Assembly (NCBI GenBank): GCA_034766995.1
Contig: CM068316.1
Span: forward strand, 27,926,606 to 27,990,605
Origin: Acanthacorydalis orientalis
Taxonomy: Eukaryota; Arthropoda; Insecta; Megaloptera; Corydalidae
DNA length: 64,000 nucleotides
Direction: 5' to 3'
In this document: in pieces, positions 13,668-25,690 of the stretch
Numbering within the stretch: the stretch's first letter is position 1
Layout: the number at the start of each line of letters is the position of its first letter
Position numbers and translations under genes: made by a program
The notes under the pieces: generated by a model
Told to the model about the DNA's origin: nothing
Seen by the model: only the letters and a program-made list of their open reading frames with translations
Database searches by the model: none

Positions 13668-14132
13668 ACATTTCTCGTCACTTTTTCCTGTAACGAGAAA
13701 TATTTGGTTTGTCAGCTAATTGGTTTAAAGTTTAATTCATTATGTTTCGTTCTTAAGGATTTTTTATATATTATGTTGTAAAAACCAATAAACAGTTTTT
13801 TCTTTCTATGTTTCTTTTTATTTTCCTGTCAATTTTGAAGGGCTATATACTAGTAATTAAATATTAAACAAAATTTTTTGTGTGAAGCATGAACCTGAAT
13901 GTGTGAGAGTTTAGAGATGTATAAATAACTGGAAACAGAAAAATATAATTCATAGGTAAAATAATAAATCGAAATATTTACTTCTAATATTTCAAAATTA
14001 AATTACTTCAATGTCGGCAAATTAAATATATAGAATTATTTTCGACTTTTTGTCACAATAATATAATTATAAGAACATTTTAAAAGTTTATACACGATTA
14101 ATGAACCGTGTACCAACTCTCAACCTACGCTT

Positions 14133-14210
14133 ATTTTCTAAAAGTTTGAATAATACAGGAGCAATTGTAAATATACAATTGCACTCGTATTATTAAAACT
14201 CTTAGGAAAT
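14133..14210. repeat. Imperfect hairpin, arms about 37 bases
   Basis: The left arm (14133-14169) and right arm (14174-14210) are imperfect reverse complements around a 4-base AATA loop. The pairing includes the perfect GCAATTGTA/TACAATTGC segment next to the loop and AATAATAC/GTATTATT further out. This could be a minute fold-back element or a small structured RNA; nothing else supports either. Confidence 0.7.
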
Positions 14211-15463
14211 TACTGGCCATGAAAAAAAATAACAGAGTTTCTAAGCGAATAAAATTGCAAACACCTTTTTAAAAAGAATACCTTGAATAAACCTAACAGA
14301 AAAGAAAAATGCCCTAAAAATAACCGCATTACTGAAGAAACAGAAGAAAATAGAATATTTAAATTGTAAAAAAAAATAATTTAATCATTGTAAGAAGAGC
14401 GCTAAAAAAAACACAAATTCCAACAAAACATTATTGTTTTAAAATTTTCACATAATAATTAACTATTTTCTTACTATGTACAAATTCTTTTTTGAGATGT
14501 TTTTTTTCGATATTTACGCATCATTTTACTTTTTAATATGATATTTTATCTTGCTATTTTTTTACTCATATTATTTTTCAATCATCCAATGGATGCGCGA
14601 AATATACTCCACAACGACAAATTCTGTTATTAATATTATCACACATCGTTGAGCCTTTCAAAACATTCCTTATAGTGACATGTATCTACTACACCTTTAT
14701 AAAACTATTAGTATACTTGTAACTTTTTATTATTTCATTCAATCTCATTGGAGTTTCATTGTGGTCTACGTACCCAATTACATAATTTTTTTTACATTAC
14801 TTTAAAAGATCACTAGTTAGATCAAATGTATTCGTTTTTTATGTAATATTGAAAACTGTATCAATAACAAATTAATATTTCTATGTTGTGACTTTTTATA
14901 TACACATTGTTTATATAGTGTTATATTTTTATTTTCTTTATTACATATTTTTTTCTGTTTTCGATAATATGAATAATAATTCATATATTAAAGGTTAAAT
15001 TATTCAACTAGATGACTATTTTCCAGAATTTTAATAATAGGAAAACTGTCTCTAGATGATCGTGTACTTAATGTTTCAAACAGATCTACACTATACCTAT
15101 GAACATTATATTTAGAACCTCAATATGAAATTAAATTATCGCTGATGTTCAAAAAAGTAATATCTAATTATTTTCATTATATCGAAATAAATTTATTCGC
15201 AAATCTATTTAATCTACGACATTTTGATCTTAATAAATAATACGTTTTATAATTCATGAAATAAATCTTTTAAAAATTCCAAACATTTTTATTGTGGAAA
15301 CAATCATCTTTTTAATTTCCCTAGATGAATGATCAAATACTTTTATACCAAGTACAATAGTACACTGCGCGCCTCCCTAACCCTCGTTGACTACGATGTT
15401 GAATTATTAATCGTATTAAAATAAATTATTGTATATTGTTTGATTCTTTTTATTTGTTTAATT
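14211..15463. other. AT-rich stretch, nothing recognised
   Basis: No coding or repeat structure was seen apart from a short GC-richer patch at 15362-15400. Confidence 0.5.
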
Positions 15464-16404
15464 CAGTGGTGTCAAACTCATATATGAACACAGATCACAA
15501 AATTCAGTTTGAGTCTGCGAACCGCAGACAAAAAAAGTCACTCAAAAAAAATTTAGCCAGCGAAAGGTCTTTTATTTATATTCGTAAATAACTCATTTAA
15601 AAATTACATTTATTTTTGTTTAATGAGTTTATAAAAATTTTAAAAAAATACATTGATTTTAAGTATTATTAACAAATGTTGCAACAAAATTTTACGTTAG
15701 AGATATTAAAAAAAATTTTTTTTAATAGAAACTTGACATCTTTTTGCAAAAACTATTTTATCAATATCGGGTGTAATTTTTTATAACAATATTTTTACTA
15801 TAGATGTTAAATGTTCATTTGCCAGTCTTCACCCGTGTGATGTCTTATTAGTCTTTAAAAGTGAAAATAATTTTTCACATGGGTATGTACTAGCAAACAT
15901 CGGCAAGATTCTTGTTGCATACTCATTCCAATAAAATGTTCTGGTAAGTACAAATAAATATCTGGATTACCAACTTCATTATAATTTTCTTTTGACACCG
16001 TGTTGCACTAAATTTCAATCAATTCCATTTGAATGTTACTTTTTGCTTCTTCGATGTTAAAAGACAGAAACAGAGGACTGAATAATAAAAAAACATTTTC
16101 ACATGCCTTGAATCCTTCAAATCGGTTTACAAATTCAAATAATAATTGTTTAATATATGAAGCATATTTCCTAAAATCACAACCGTAATGTAATTGTTGA
16201 TAATTTTGCAAGTAGGAAAATAAACTAAATCGGAACTGACCATGAAACAGTGTCCTTACAATATACTTCTATAATTTGCAATGTTTTAAAAATGTATTTT
16301 ATATTTTTTAAAATTCAATTTTATTATTTTAATGAAATCAACTTCAAGGTTTTGGTCGCGGACCGCATTGAGGAGTCTTTCAGGCCGCGTGTTTGACACC
16401 ACTA
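15464..16404 (-). mobile_element. Second hAT-superfamily relic with TIRs and 8-bp TSD
   Basis: The left end CAGTGGTGTCAAACTCA starts at 15464. The right end, reverse-complemented from 16404, reads TAGTGGTGTCAAACACGCGG, a single change in the first base from the expected CAGTGG. The flanking 8-mers are GTTTAATT (15456-15463) and ATTTAATT (16405-16412), identical at 7 of 8 positions. The element is 941 bp and carries only the C-terminal part of a transposase on the minus strand, so it is an internal-deletion derivative. Its termini differ from those of the hAT relic at 4000-5124, so the two come from different families. Confidence 0.88.
15715..16211 (-). pseudogene. hAT transposase C-terminal region (EPM2AIP1/SCAND3-like), decayed
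   Basis: The minus-strand frame 16211-16008 reads FVNRFEGFKACENVFLLFSP and then SNIQMELIEI, which matches the RFxDF...F.LF.SPF...LQMELIELQC region of hAT transposases. After a stop, a shifted frame gives LPMFASTYPCEKLFSLLKTN, then RLANEHLTSIVKI and ITPDIDKIVFAKRCQVS. This is the conserved FxSTYxCExxFSxMK..RSRL.DEHL..I block followed by the PDI..L tail. At least three frame changes and stops make it non-functional. Confidence 0.8.
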
Positions 16405-16957
16405 ATTTAATTCAATTAGAACTAACCACTAATATATGTATAGATAATAAATCTAATTAAGAACGACGATTACATACTAAAAATAAGATCTATTATTAAT
16501 AAAAAGTATTCATATACGCACTAAAATACTTACATAACATTGAATCATTCTGTCGCGAAAATATACAAATATTATATATATATAAAGATTTTATTTGATT
16601 TGGTGAAAATAATAATAACACCTACATTATTATTGATGCCTACTATACAAAGAGAATATTACTTTATAACGTTAATTTTCCGACGATGAAAACTCTTGGT
16701 AAATGAAAACTCACTTGACGTTACTGCAATAGAATTTCGCCCACATTACTGAATTCATTAATGCGGAAAATTTCATACAACAGCCCAAATTAAAAGTTTG
16801 TCAATTCACTTTTTTTCTTTCTCAAGTGGGAGGTAATATTATTTGTACTATATTAATATTATCATATTGCTTTTAATTTTGGTATCATTTAACTCGATTT
16901 TAATATACGTCTGACATTATGCCAAAAGCAACAAAAACAAGTGTTTCACACAGAAAA

Positions 16958-17009
<52 letters not shown>

Positions 17010-17624
17010 TTACATGTAATAAATAAATACATGATTTATTCACTCTTTGTTTGACATAAATAATATAAAAGTTCTTAAATAACCAATACAGTATTATTTT
17101 CATTTCTATTAAATTTTAACAATGAAGAAAAAAATTAGTTTTGTTATAAAATTACGTTCGTCGTTATTACTACTGACCTTTACCTTTGAAATATATAATT
17201 ATTGTAATAGACTGTTTTTTTATAACTAGAATAGTCATTTAATGAAACTTATGTGATTTATTTTACTGGCATTATGCAATAGATGTGATTGTTGTAGACA
17301 AGTAAAACACATAATGACTTTATATTAGTTTTTATATAATTCTGTTCATATTTAAATAATATTTTTTTGATAAAAAATAACAAGGTGAATATATTGTCAG
17401 TAAAAGTGTAACATTATTAAGTCTTTCTAAATCTACGACGATCATTTCTTAAAATAATTTATTATTAATTATTAAACATTCTGACACTAAAGACGCAAAA
17501 ACATATACTAGTGTTTTTTTTTTAAAAAAAATAAAAATAATAAAGTAAAATGTTTTCCCATAAATTGAACATAAACAATTAATGGTTTAACATAAATTAT
17601 AGATAGAACACACGTACAATTTAT
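16405..17624. other. AT-rich stretch with one microsatellite
   Basis: A (CA)n/(TA)n tract lies at 16959-17006. Nothing else was recognised. Confidence 0.5.
16959..17006. repeat. Compound (CA)n(TA)n microsatellite
   Basis: About five CA units run into about 38 bases of TA. Confidence 0.92.
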
Positions 17625-18265
17625 TCACCGTCGCGGTGATAATAAAACCGACAAAAAATGACCTAATAAACGTGCAAGACAGCAATACTTCTTGTCAATG
17701 AAAAAAGAGGTAACAGTTATGATAGTACAATGTAACGAGTTGTCGAAACGTGTTCGCGGCGCGTAGAATAAGACGGGAGTGTGCGAGATGTGCGATGATT
17801 TTTTTTCCATATTGATACGACTCACATACCTGGTACGGACACGAGGACCAAGATGACGAATGGCACTAACACCGCAAATACGATCATCAACAGACAGTTC
17901 CGTCTTCGTAAAGGAGACATGACAAATGTCATGACGTATCCAATGAACAGATTCACGAAGATGCACCACCGTACACATGTATTTTATTTTTACTTGTACC
18001 GAAGCACATCGACAGCAAACATACACAACATTCGAAAGCAACTCTGTTTATCAATCATAACCTCCGTTACCGACGAACATCAAAACATAACTGACTAGAA
18101 CTGCGGACTGTCGCCGCAGTCCACGCTTCTTACTCTCCTCTCTAGCGAAACCGTTTACTAGAGTGGTGTTTCGGCATATTCTCTACCTCTTTCCAATACT
18201 ACGGCAGCCACTGCATCATTGTTTCGTGAGCATCACGCATATGTTCATAAAATCGGTATGGAACT
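17625..18265. other. CpG-rich, less AT-rich patch of unknown origin
   Basis: Base composition changes sharply here: many CG dinucleotides and few AT runs, unlike the flanks. Overlapping open frames exist on both strands (minus 17625-18041, 138 codons; plus 17853-18098, 81 codons), but neither has a motif I recognise. A perfect 7-bp-stem hairpin (ACTGCGG/CCGCAGT) lies at 18100-18120. The patch lies directly before an LTR-like unit (18266-18545), so it could be the end of an LTR retroelement body or its own GC-rich repeat. A host exon cannot be excluded. Confidence 0.4.
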
Positions 18266-18545
18266 TGTTGAAATTAAATTGCTATAATACAATGTTACAT
18301 GTGTGGTTATCTATAAATATCTATCCAATGAATGGCCGATGACAACCGTTATATAAGTCTACAGAAGTAGACGCCGGTCAGCCGGTGGTGTTGTGCGACA
18401 GAGTGCGCAATCCACCTGTCTGCCGCTTTTGTCAGATTCTCTCTTGCGCCGAGCACAGAATTGGATTTAGTACAATATTGTACATATTTTCAATAAAAAC
18501 ACTCGACATAAACCTTTTCCTTGATTTCATTCTGAAACCGTAATT
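18266..18545 (+). mobile_element. LTR-like promoter/polyadenylation unit (possible solo LTR)
   Basis: From TGTTGAAATT at 18266, the plus strand carries a CCAAT word (18325-18329), a TATATAAG box (18350-18357), a GC-rich transcribed-looking segment (GTAGACGCCGGTCAGCCGG) and an AATAAA signal (18492-18497) about 140 bases after the TATA box. Short spacing from TATA to AATAAA is the U3-R-U5 layout of an LTR. No matching second LTR, primer-binding site or target duplication was found, so the exact ends are uncertain. An ordinary promoter with its first exon is the alternative. Confidence 0.4.
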
Positions 18546-18666
18546 TATTTACTTTGTATTAGTTGTTATATATTTAATCTGTTAACATTCTATTTATTCG
18601 TAAATTGCTTGAAATTATTTCTACTTCATTTCTTTTACATAAACATATTTTATTCCAAAAATGATA

Positions 18667-19163
18667 AGTAACGAATAAATAATTTCAAATAATATATTAA
18701 CCATATATTGGATGTTATCATTACTGAAATATTAATATTTATAAACAATAATTATAAATACTTTTATCTCGGATAAAAATATGTATATTGTAAATAAGAT
18801 TTAATATACAGATGGCCCATAAATAAATTCAGTTTTGAAATTTTAATATTAAAAAAAAAACATTATTATATGTAAAAACTATTTATTGTCCATCTTTGTG
18901 CAGTCGATAGAAAATTAGTAACGAATAAATAATTTCAAATAATATATTAACCTTATATTGGATGTTATCATTAATGAAATATTAATATTTATAAACAATT
19001 ATTTTAAATACTTTTATCTCGGATAAAAGTATGTATATTGTAAATAAGATTTAATATACAGATGGCCCAGAAATAAGTTCAGTTTTGAAATTTTAATATT
19101 AAAAAAAAATATTATTTGTAAAAACTATTTATTGTGCATCTTTGTGCAGTCCATGGAAAATTA
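18667..19163. repeat. Tandem duplication, 250-base unit covering a transposon end
   Basis: Positions 18667-18916 and 18917-19163 are nearly identical. Both contain AGTAACGAATAAATAATTTC at their start, the terminal sequence ATACAGATGGCCCA, and CTTTGTGCAGTC near their end. Each unit is about 140 bases of flank plus about 110 bases of the left end of the Tc1/mariner element at 19057-20216, so a second, orphan transposon end lies at about 18807. The junction falls at the shared word AAAATTAGT. Confidence 0.9.
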
Positions 19164-20216
19164 GTTCTTAAAAATAACATCATCTAAATGTAAACCATTA
19201 CGTGTACGGCACTCTTCTAACCGATTTTTGAATTATTCGTTATGGTGCGACAAGTCGTTCCTAAGTTTGCCGCAATTTCTTATCGGATTTTTCTTTTAAT
19301 TTCAGTGTGGATTCAGGATTTGTAATGTAGACTCTGCTTTTGAGGTATTCCCATAAAAAAATCCATCGGAGTTGAATCTCGGCTACGAGGAGGCCATGTT
19401 ATATCACCTCTTCGAGATATAAATTTATTCCGAAAAATTTCTTGAACGACCGATAGAAATGTGTTTGATGCAAATAGCATGTCGCTCCATCTTGTTGAAA
19501 CCATGTTTCCTGATTGTACCCATGAAAATCTAGCAAAGTGGATGTAAAAAAGTTTTGAATTATTTCCAAATATCGATCCGAATTAATAGTTATCTTGCAG
19601 CCTTTAAAGTCTTCAAAGAAATGTTTACCGATTATTCCATTAGCCGACATAGCTGCCCACTGTCATTTTTGGACTGTGTAAGGGCTTTTGTTGCCTGATT
19701 TTTGAATTTTCCTCATTCCAGTAACGACAGTTTTATTTATTGACGTGCCTATTGAGATAGAAATATGTCTCATCAGAGAACAAAATGTTTTTAAATGTTA
19801 GAAATTTATCAAACATTTCAGTGGTAAAATTTAGTATTTCAGTCGCTTCAGTATCCTTTAATTCTGGCACCAGCTATATTTTATAGAGGTGCAAATGCAA
19901 ATCTTCATGAATAATTCGTTACTATGACGTCCTAGACACATTAAACACACTAGATCGAACTTCGTCGCCCATTTCTTGACAAGTTGGAGCTTCATTTATG
20001 CTGTGCAAATCATAATTTTCTTAAAATTACTTCGTACAATATTGTTTTGGTAAAACACTCGTACATAAAACTCCCACTCTACTTCGAGGAAACTATTCAT
20101 CGCGACTAAATTTACAAGGACCGACCTATCGTTTAAGACCTCTGCCATGCCGTTCCTCTCACTAACATTTAAGCTATAACTGAATCAAAACTGAACTTAT
20201 TTATAGGCTATCTGTA
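19057..20216 (-). mobile_element. Tc1/mariner-superfamily element with TIRs, decayed
   Basis: The left end TACAGATGGCCCAGAAATAA starts at 19057 after TA. The right end (reverse complement from 20216) reads TACAGATAGCCTATAAATAA. Both continue into GTTCAGTTTTGA, giving terminal repeats of about 30 bases with few mismatches. TA dinucleotides flank both sides (19055-19056 and 20217-20218). The 1160-bp length is normal for a full element of this superfamily, and a broken transposase fills the interior on the minus strand. Confidence 0.88.
19230..20160 (-). pseudogene. Tc1/mariner-type transposase (DDE_3 fold), decayed
   Basis: Reading leftwards, an N-terminal remnant near 20150 (MAEVLNDRSVLV, EVEWEFYVRVFYQNN) is followed by the catalytic block ILFSDETYFYLNRHVNK near 19770. 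Then come MSANGIIGKHFFEDFKGCKI and ETWFQQDGATCYLHQTHFYR (19399-19650). Last, in another frame, PPRSRDSTPMDFF lies near 19370. Family pattern: FSDEAHF, WFQQDGATCHTA and SPDLTPCDFFLWG, each carrying one catalytic Asp. All three aspartates are visible, but stops and shifts interrupt the frame at several places. The element could therefore once have been autonomous and is dead now. Confidence 0.85.
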
Positions 20217-22192
20217 TAATACTGCGACAGATATATTAGCTATTCTGTCTTCTGCACACATTCACATATTATTAATATGAATTCCGAAATATTTAACCTT
20301 TTCGAAACTTGAGTAATCCTTTGTTCAGAAATTGCAAATTGTCCGTTCCATTCTCAATAATTACTAATTCGGCAACAAATTATACAAAACAACTAATTTT
20401 GTATTTAGAAAACAACTGTCAATATACTCTTTCGAACGATTTGTAATGATTATATATTTGTCAAGTGTTACTATAATTAATCATTATATTTCTGTCAACC
20501 TGAATACAGGCAGAACATTTGAAATAGTCCAATAGTTTTCATTTCGATGATGCAAAAATATTATCACATTAAATACTACTCTATGGACGTACTGTTTAAT
20601 AAAATCAAGAGAGTAATACCTGTCATATCATTATTAATTTTAAAACATTTCCTTTTTTACCTTTTCTTGAACTTCGACAACTGGAAATAGTCAAAATCAT
20701 ATATTCGGTAAATAGTTATATTTTTTGATCCACATTTGTGTACATCATGTTATGCAATAAATGATAGTCACTAATCGTTTTGTACAAGTGATCAAAGTAA
20801 GCCATATTTCCAAGGAAGGCTCTATACTTAAGTAACGCTTGTCTATTTACGAATTGTTGAAAGAGAAGATGCAGCAAAATTTCAAATTTATATTATCTCG
20901 ATTTGATTATTTAATAATTGTTCACTTGTCGCGTAACTTCATCACGTTATTGTGTTAAATTTTATCTTCTCTAACGAAAACGAAATTTTATATTTTGATA
21001 TCATAAAAATACAAAACAATGACAACATATGTAAACAAGAAACTACCTAGAAATATTTACAGCTTAAAAACAGAATTTCTATTCTATGTTCTAAAATTTT
21101 CGGCTTTTTTACGTAGTAGCGAAAATAGTTTCTAGTATTTATGTATAAAAATAGTATATTTCTGTAATATTAAATAATATTTCAATTATTAATCTAATAT
21201 ATATTGAATTTATTTATTCCTATTCCATATATTTTTCTAGTAAATAATACAAATGCATAAACACTTTTTTTGTTCTCAAAATAGTTTAGTTTAAAATACA
21301 TATTTTGAATTTTTAGTATCATTTTACCGATTCAATTATTTTATTGAATTAAAGACATGTTTAAAGATTATTCAAAACTATGGATTTATATATATATATA
21401 TATATATAAATGTTTACTTCATTTTTGATATGAATATTATAAGAATGAAAGCTATTGCACAGATCTTGTATTGTAAAATTTAAAATATCACATGTAGGCT
21501 TCATGCCAAGTTAAGAGGAAGATAACATTTATTAAAAAAAATAAAATCCAATCTAACATTTTTTTTATATATTTTTATGACAGTACTAAAATACTTTAAA
21601 CATTATTCAGGTGATTAAAATTCAAATTAATATCAAAAATATAAAAAGAACTGATCGTCAACAAAATGTATATGACTTCATTATGAGTGAAAGTTTTATA
21701 GATGCGCACTGCTTAAATACTGTTTAATAGTGAATTTAAAAATTGTTACTTTCAACATATGTAAGTACATTTATCATTAGTTATTCTGATTTTATATCTG
21801 TGTATATAAAATTCTTTGAAAATAATAAAACCTGAACATTTTTATGAAATAGATAAAATAATTCTTACAATTGATTATAAAATAGATAAAATATCAATTG
21901 GTACATTTTTTATTACCCTAAATGGTGTTTCGTACTTTGAACACTTGATTTATTTTTATAAACGCAGTTAGTTTATTACGTTCCACTGATTCTAATAGTA
22001 AGTTGTGTTGAAAGTCGCTGTTTACGTGTAGATGGCTCTAGGTGCGTATGCTGAGGACAGTGACAGATGTCTCTTATGTTATTTCAAGTGTGAAAATTTT
22101 CCACTAAAATCAGTCATCAGACGCTATCCTTTGTTTACACAAGTGCTTTTCTATAATTGAAGTAAAATTGAACGTGATAAGTTGTTTTTCCG
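20217..22192. other. AT-rich stretch, nothing recognised
   Basis: One short (AT)n run occurs at 21389-21409. From about 21985 to 22190 the sequence is GC-richer and probably represents the untranslated 5' part of the mariner relic that follows. Confidence 0.5.
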
Positions 22193-22600
22193 ATGTTTAC
22201 TCGTACACTAGTTAGATTTGAAAAAAGTGCAGCTGAAGTTCATCATTTACTTGCAAAAACTTATAGTGAATCTGCTCCATCAGAAACAGTATGCAGAGAT
22301 TGGTTTCGACGATTCAATTGTGGCGATTGTAACATTCACGACAAACAACGGCCAGGTCAATCGAAAAAATTCGAAGATTAACAACTGTAAGCTCTATTGA
22401 AAAAAATCCTGCTCAAACACTCAAAAAAATGTCTCAACAGCTCAACGTCTATAAATCTACCATTTCATGACGTTTATAAGCCATAGAAAAGATCCAGAAA
22501 GAAGGGAGATGGCTGCCACATGAATTTACCGAAAATGCCATAGCTAATCGTTTAAACATCTCGATTTCTTTGCTTAATCTACATATTGCGTTTAATCTAT
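22193..22600 (+). pseudogene. Mariner transposase N-terminal fragment (mori-type)
   Basis: The frame 22193-22381 reads RFEKSAAEVHHLLAKTY, ETVCRDWFRRFNCGDCNIHD and RPGQSKKFED, which is the paired helix-turn-helix DNA-binding part of a mariner transposase. After a shift, the plus strand continues with NPAQTLKKMSQQLNVYKSTI, then EKIQKEGRWLPHEFTENAIA and NRLNISISLL, matching the linker that precedes the catalytic domain. The catalytic domain itself is absent. Three in-frame stops follow position 22378. The subgroup label is from memory of similar sequences and is an inference. Confidence 0.8.
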
Positions 22601-22873
22601 AATTCGTCCGTATACAAAGTATATCGAGTGCCATTTTGGACAAACATGTTATTAATTCGTCATCATTGGTCTATCATTTTTTCACATAAGATTTGAAACT
22701 TCTATAATCATTTTATTTTACCAAAACTAATATACAAAATTCATTCTTTATTACTGAGTGTATTAGATGTTAAATGTTATCATAGAATTTGAACATGATT
22801 TTTTCGATCTTTTTACAGTTTCTTTTTGGAATCTTTTCTAACTATCGCCATAATTTCAATATTTTCGTAGATA

Positions 22874-23195
22874 AGAGGGTGATTTGAAAAGTTCTCGGCC
22901 TAACATGTAAGTGGCAGAAATACTTTAAATATGTGCGGTGCATTAAAAATCGATATCTATCTTAAACATAACTTCAAAATCTATAATTAATTTGTCAAGC
23001 AGTTTGTTGCAAACGTCAACTTAAATTAAGCTCTTTTAATGCAGTTATTGAAATGGATAAAGTTGAACATCGTGCGGTGATAATTTTTTTTTTGTCAAAA
23101 AAGGTTTAAAACCAAGAGAAATCTTTAATGAAATGAAAACTATATGGTGTGATATATTATGTGCACCTTCGTATTCATCTGTGAAGAAGTGAAGA
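22874..23195 (+). mobile_element. 5' fragment of a mariner of the same family as 54229-55484
   Basis: The stretch from 22874 (AGAGGGTGATTTGAAAAGTT) matches the left end of the element at 54229 over about 300 bases. The match includes the untranslated leader, with GAGCAGTTTGTTG versus CAAGCAGTTTGTTG, and the start codon region MDKVEH at 23053. It then gives a broken helix-turn-helix start (KKGLKPREIFNEMK, then SYSSVKK) and stops abruptly near 23195. It is a truncated relic with no catalytic part. Confidence 0.8.
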
Positions 23196-24113
23196 TTTTT
23201 ATGTTCATTTTGTATCAATTTATCAATTTTTCATCATTATTTTAGTTTATTTTTCCTATAATTTATTTTTTTTATTAACATAATTGTAGCAATTTTACTA
23301 TCATAAAGGTAAAAAACATACACCAAAAAATAATCGACTATGCTTTAAGAATTATATTAATTACATAATCATAAAAGAAAACATAATTTAAATTTTGCAT
23401 TATTTGTACACAATATTATGTAGAAATAATTTTTATAAAATTTTATCTACCGACAGATTTCAATTACTGTCTTCAACTAATATATTTAAAATGAACATTT
23501 CTTTGTACTAATACTATAGTAGTAGTAGTGTTATATGGTATAATCATTCTATATTGCATTCTTCGTTGTACTTTACAGAACATAAGTTTACATTGGATAT
23601 GCACTGAAGTATGCCATATATTAAATGCATGTGTTGTGTTTAGCAAGTACCAATATAAAACAATGTATGGGATTAACAATGAATTATATATTTTACGTTA
23701 TATTTTCTTATTGATTAACTTAAACACTACTTATACATGTTTTGCTATTATTTTTTTTGTATAAGATTATAGTCCTTACTCTGATATATATTATCTATTT
23801 TTATATTACGTAAGAGCCTGTTTTTAACTTCACTGGTAACTTTACAATCCACTATTAAGTACAATAGACCCTCGCCGAACGACTGTTCTTACAACGACCG
23901 GTCTTCATGAAACACGCATTATACCCACCACAAGAGAATCATATCGCGGGAAATAACTACCGTGACTGACTGCACTACAGCGTCGTGGGAAACTCAGTCA
24001 CGCTTTGTCTTTCACAGTGCGTGAGTGTGTTGTGCTACTTATTTTATTAAATACAATATGTACAGTATATTAATAAAATTGTGAATATTAAAATTTATCA
24101 AGTGGCACTTAAA
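23196..24113. other. AT-rich stretch, then probable Tigger 5' end
   Basis: Overlapping frames at 23473-23764 on both strands are not recognisable. From about 23862 (CAATAGACCCTCGCCGAACG) the composition changes to GC-richer. This is probably the left end and leader of the Tigger relic, since similar words are typical of Tigger termini. No clean matching inverted end was found near 26000. Confidence 0.5.
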
Positions 24114-25690
24114 ATGAAAGGAAGAGTTAAAAGAAAGATATTGTCCATAAAATTAAAGCAAGAAATTGTTAAAAAAATATGAGAAAGGAGTTACAGTCAA
24201 CGAACTTGCTAGAAAAATATGGCGTCTCACATTCTTCCATTTCTGATTTCTTAAAATTAAAAGATAAAATATAAATATTTCTTTTACTGATGCGACCAGA
24301 AAAATTAATCATGATTCCCATGTTGTGGAAATGGAGAGACTGTTGTTAATTTGGATACATGATTAGCACAAATACGTGGTGATTATTTAAGAAAAAGTTG
24401 TTTTTTTGACAAAGAAAAAAATATTTACGACGATCTTAAAATTTCCATGCCTCAAACCAATTCAGTCTGTGATCATTATACAGATTTTAAAGCAAGCCGT
24501 GGGTGGTTTGAAAGGTGTAAAATTGAGAGAAAGTTAAAGGTTATTTGCCCCAGCAAGTGTTCAATGTTGATGAGTTTAACCTCTTCGGAATAAGATACCT
24601 AAAAGAACTTACATAAAAAAGGAAAAATCCAGTTTACCTGGGCATAAGCTCGTGAAAGACAGATGAACATTAGTGCTAGGAGCTAATGCATCTGGTGATT
24701 TTAAATTAAAACTTTTTCTCGTGTATCGTTCACAGACTCCACGTGTTTTTAGGCAACACAAAGTGATAAAAATACAGTAGAAGTTAATTGGAAGTCGTAC
24801 AGTAAGGCATGGATCACTAGAGTCATCTTTACTGAATGGACTAGTGATGTTCTTAATCCCTTGATCAAAGACTACCTTTCTAAAAATAACCTCCCTCTTA
24901 AGGCATTTCTTCTCCTTGACAATGCTCCTGGTAATGACCCCAACTTAGCTCTTCATCTGATGTCTCAATATGACTTCATAAAAATTAATTTCTTATCACT
25001 CAATACCACACATTTGCTGCAGCCCATGGACCAAGAAATAATTTCTAACTTGATGAAACTCTATATGAAGAAAATGTTGAAGGAATATTAATATGGTACT
25101 CAAAACAATGATCCTTAGACAATGATAAAGTGATCCTTAGAGAGTTTTTGAAAAACCATTATAACATCCTCCATGATGTGAAACTGATTATGAATGCATG
25201 AAATGATGTCACTGTACGTACACTCAACACCTCTTGGAGAACATTATGGCCTGATGTGGTGCATGATCGTGATTTTTATGGTTTTTCTGATAGTGTTGGC
25301 GAGGTTGAACAGGATATTCTCAACCTGGATGAGTCCATTTGTCTGGAGATGGATGCGGATGATGTTCAATGCCAAGTTGAAGACTATCATCAAGAGCTGA
25401 CAACAGGGGAACTTCAGCAGTTGGAAGGGTGATTTAGAGGGAGAAATATAGTGGAGATATGAAAGTTGAAAAAGACCTACATGTTATTGTTAGTGACGAA
25501 TTAAAAAGCTTGTTTAGTACATGGGCAACTGTTAAACGTAAAATTAAAGTCCATCCAGATATCGAAAAGATTGAAGTTCATATATGCCAGTTTGAGAACA
25601 ATGTGATTTCCTACTTTTACAAATTTAAAAAGAATAGGCAGATGCAGTCTATTCTGAGTAGGTTTTTCACCAAAACCTCAACTTTCTCTT
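24114..25690 (+). pseudogene. pogo/Tigger (jerky/CENP-B-like) transposase, decayed full-length copy
   Basis: From 24114 the plus strand reads MKGRVKRKILSIKLKQEIVK, then after a one-base shift EKGVTVNELARKYGVSHSSI, the CENP-B-type helix-turn-helix. FNVDEFNLF near 24565 carries the first catalytic Asp. The frame 24861-25091 has LPLKAFLLLDNAPGNDP (second Asp) and LNTTHLLQPMDQEIISN (third Asp). Positions 25194-25400 include RTLWPDVVHDRDF, read in another frame. Positions 25459-25692 give the C-terminus, with a basic KKNRQMQSILSRFFTKTS tail like that of Tigger/jerky proteins. More than five stops or shifts separate these blocks. All three catalytic aspartates survive, so decay is moderate. Confidence 0.88.

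Noticed and set aside
17625..18041. 138-codon minus-strand frame, one of the longest in the window
   Set aside because: No recognisable motif, no splice context, and a plus-strand frame overlaps it. Length is explained by the locally lower AT content, so it is reported only as a compositional patch.
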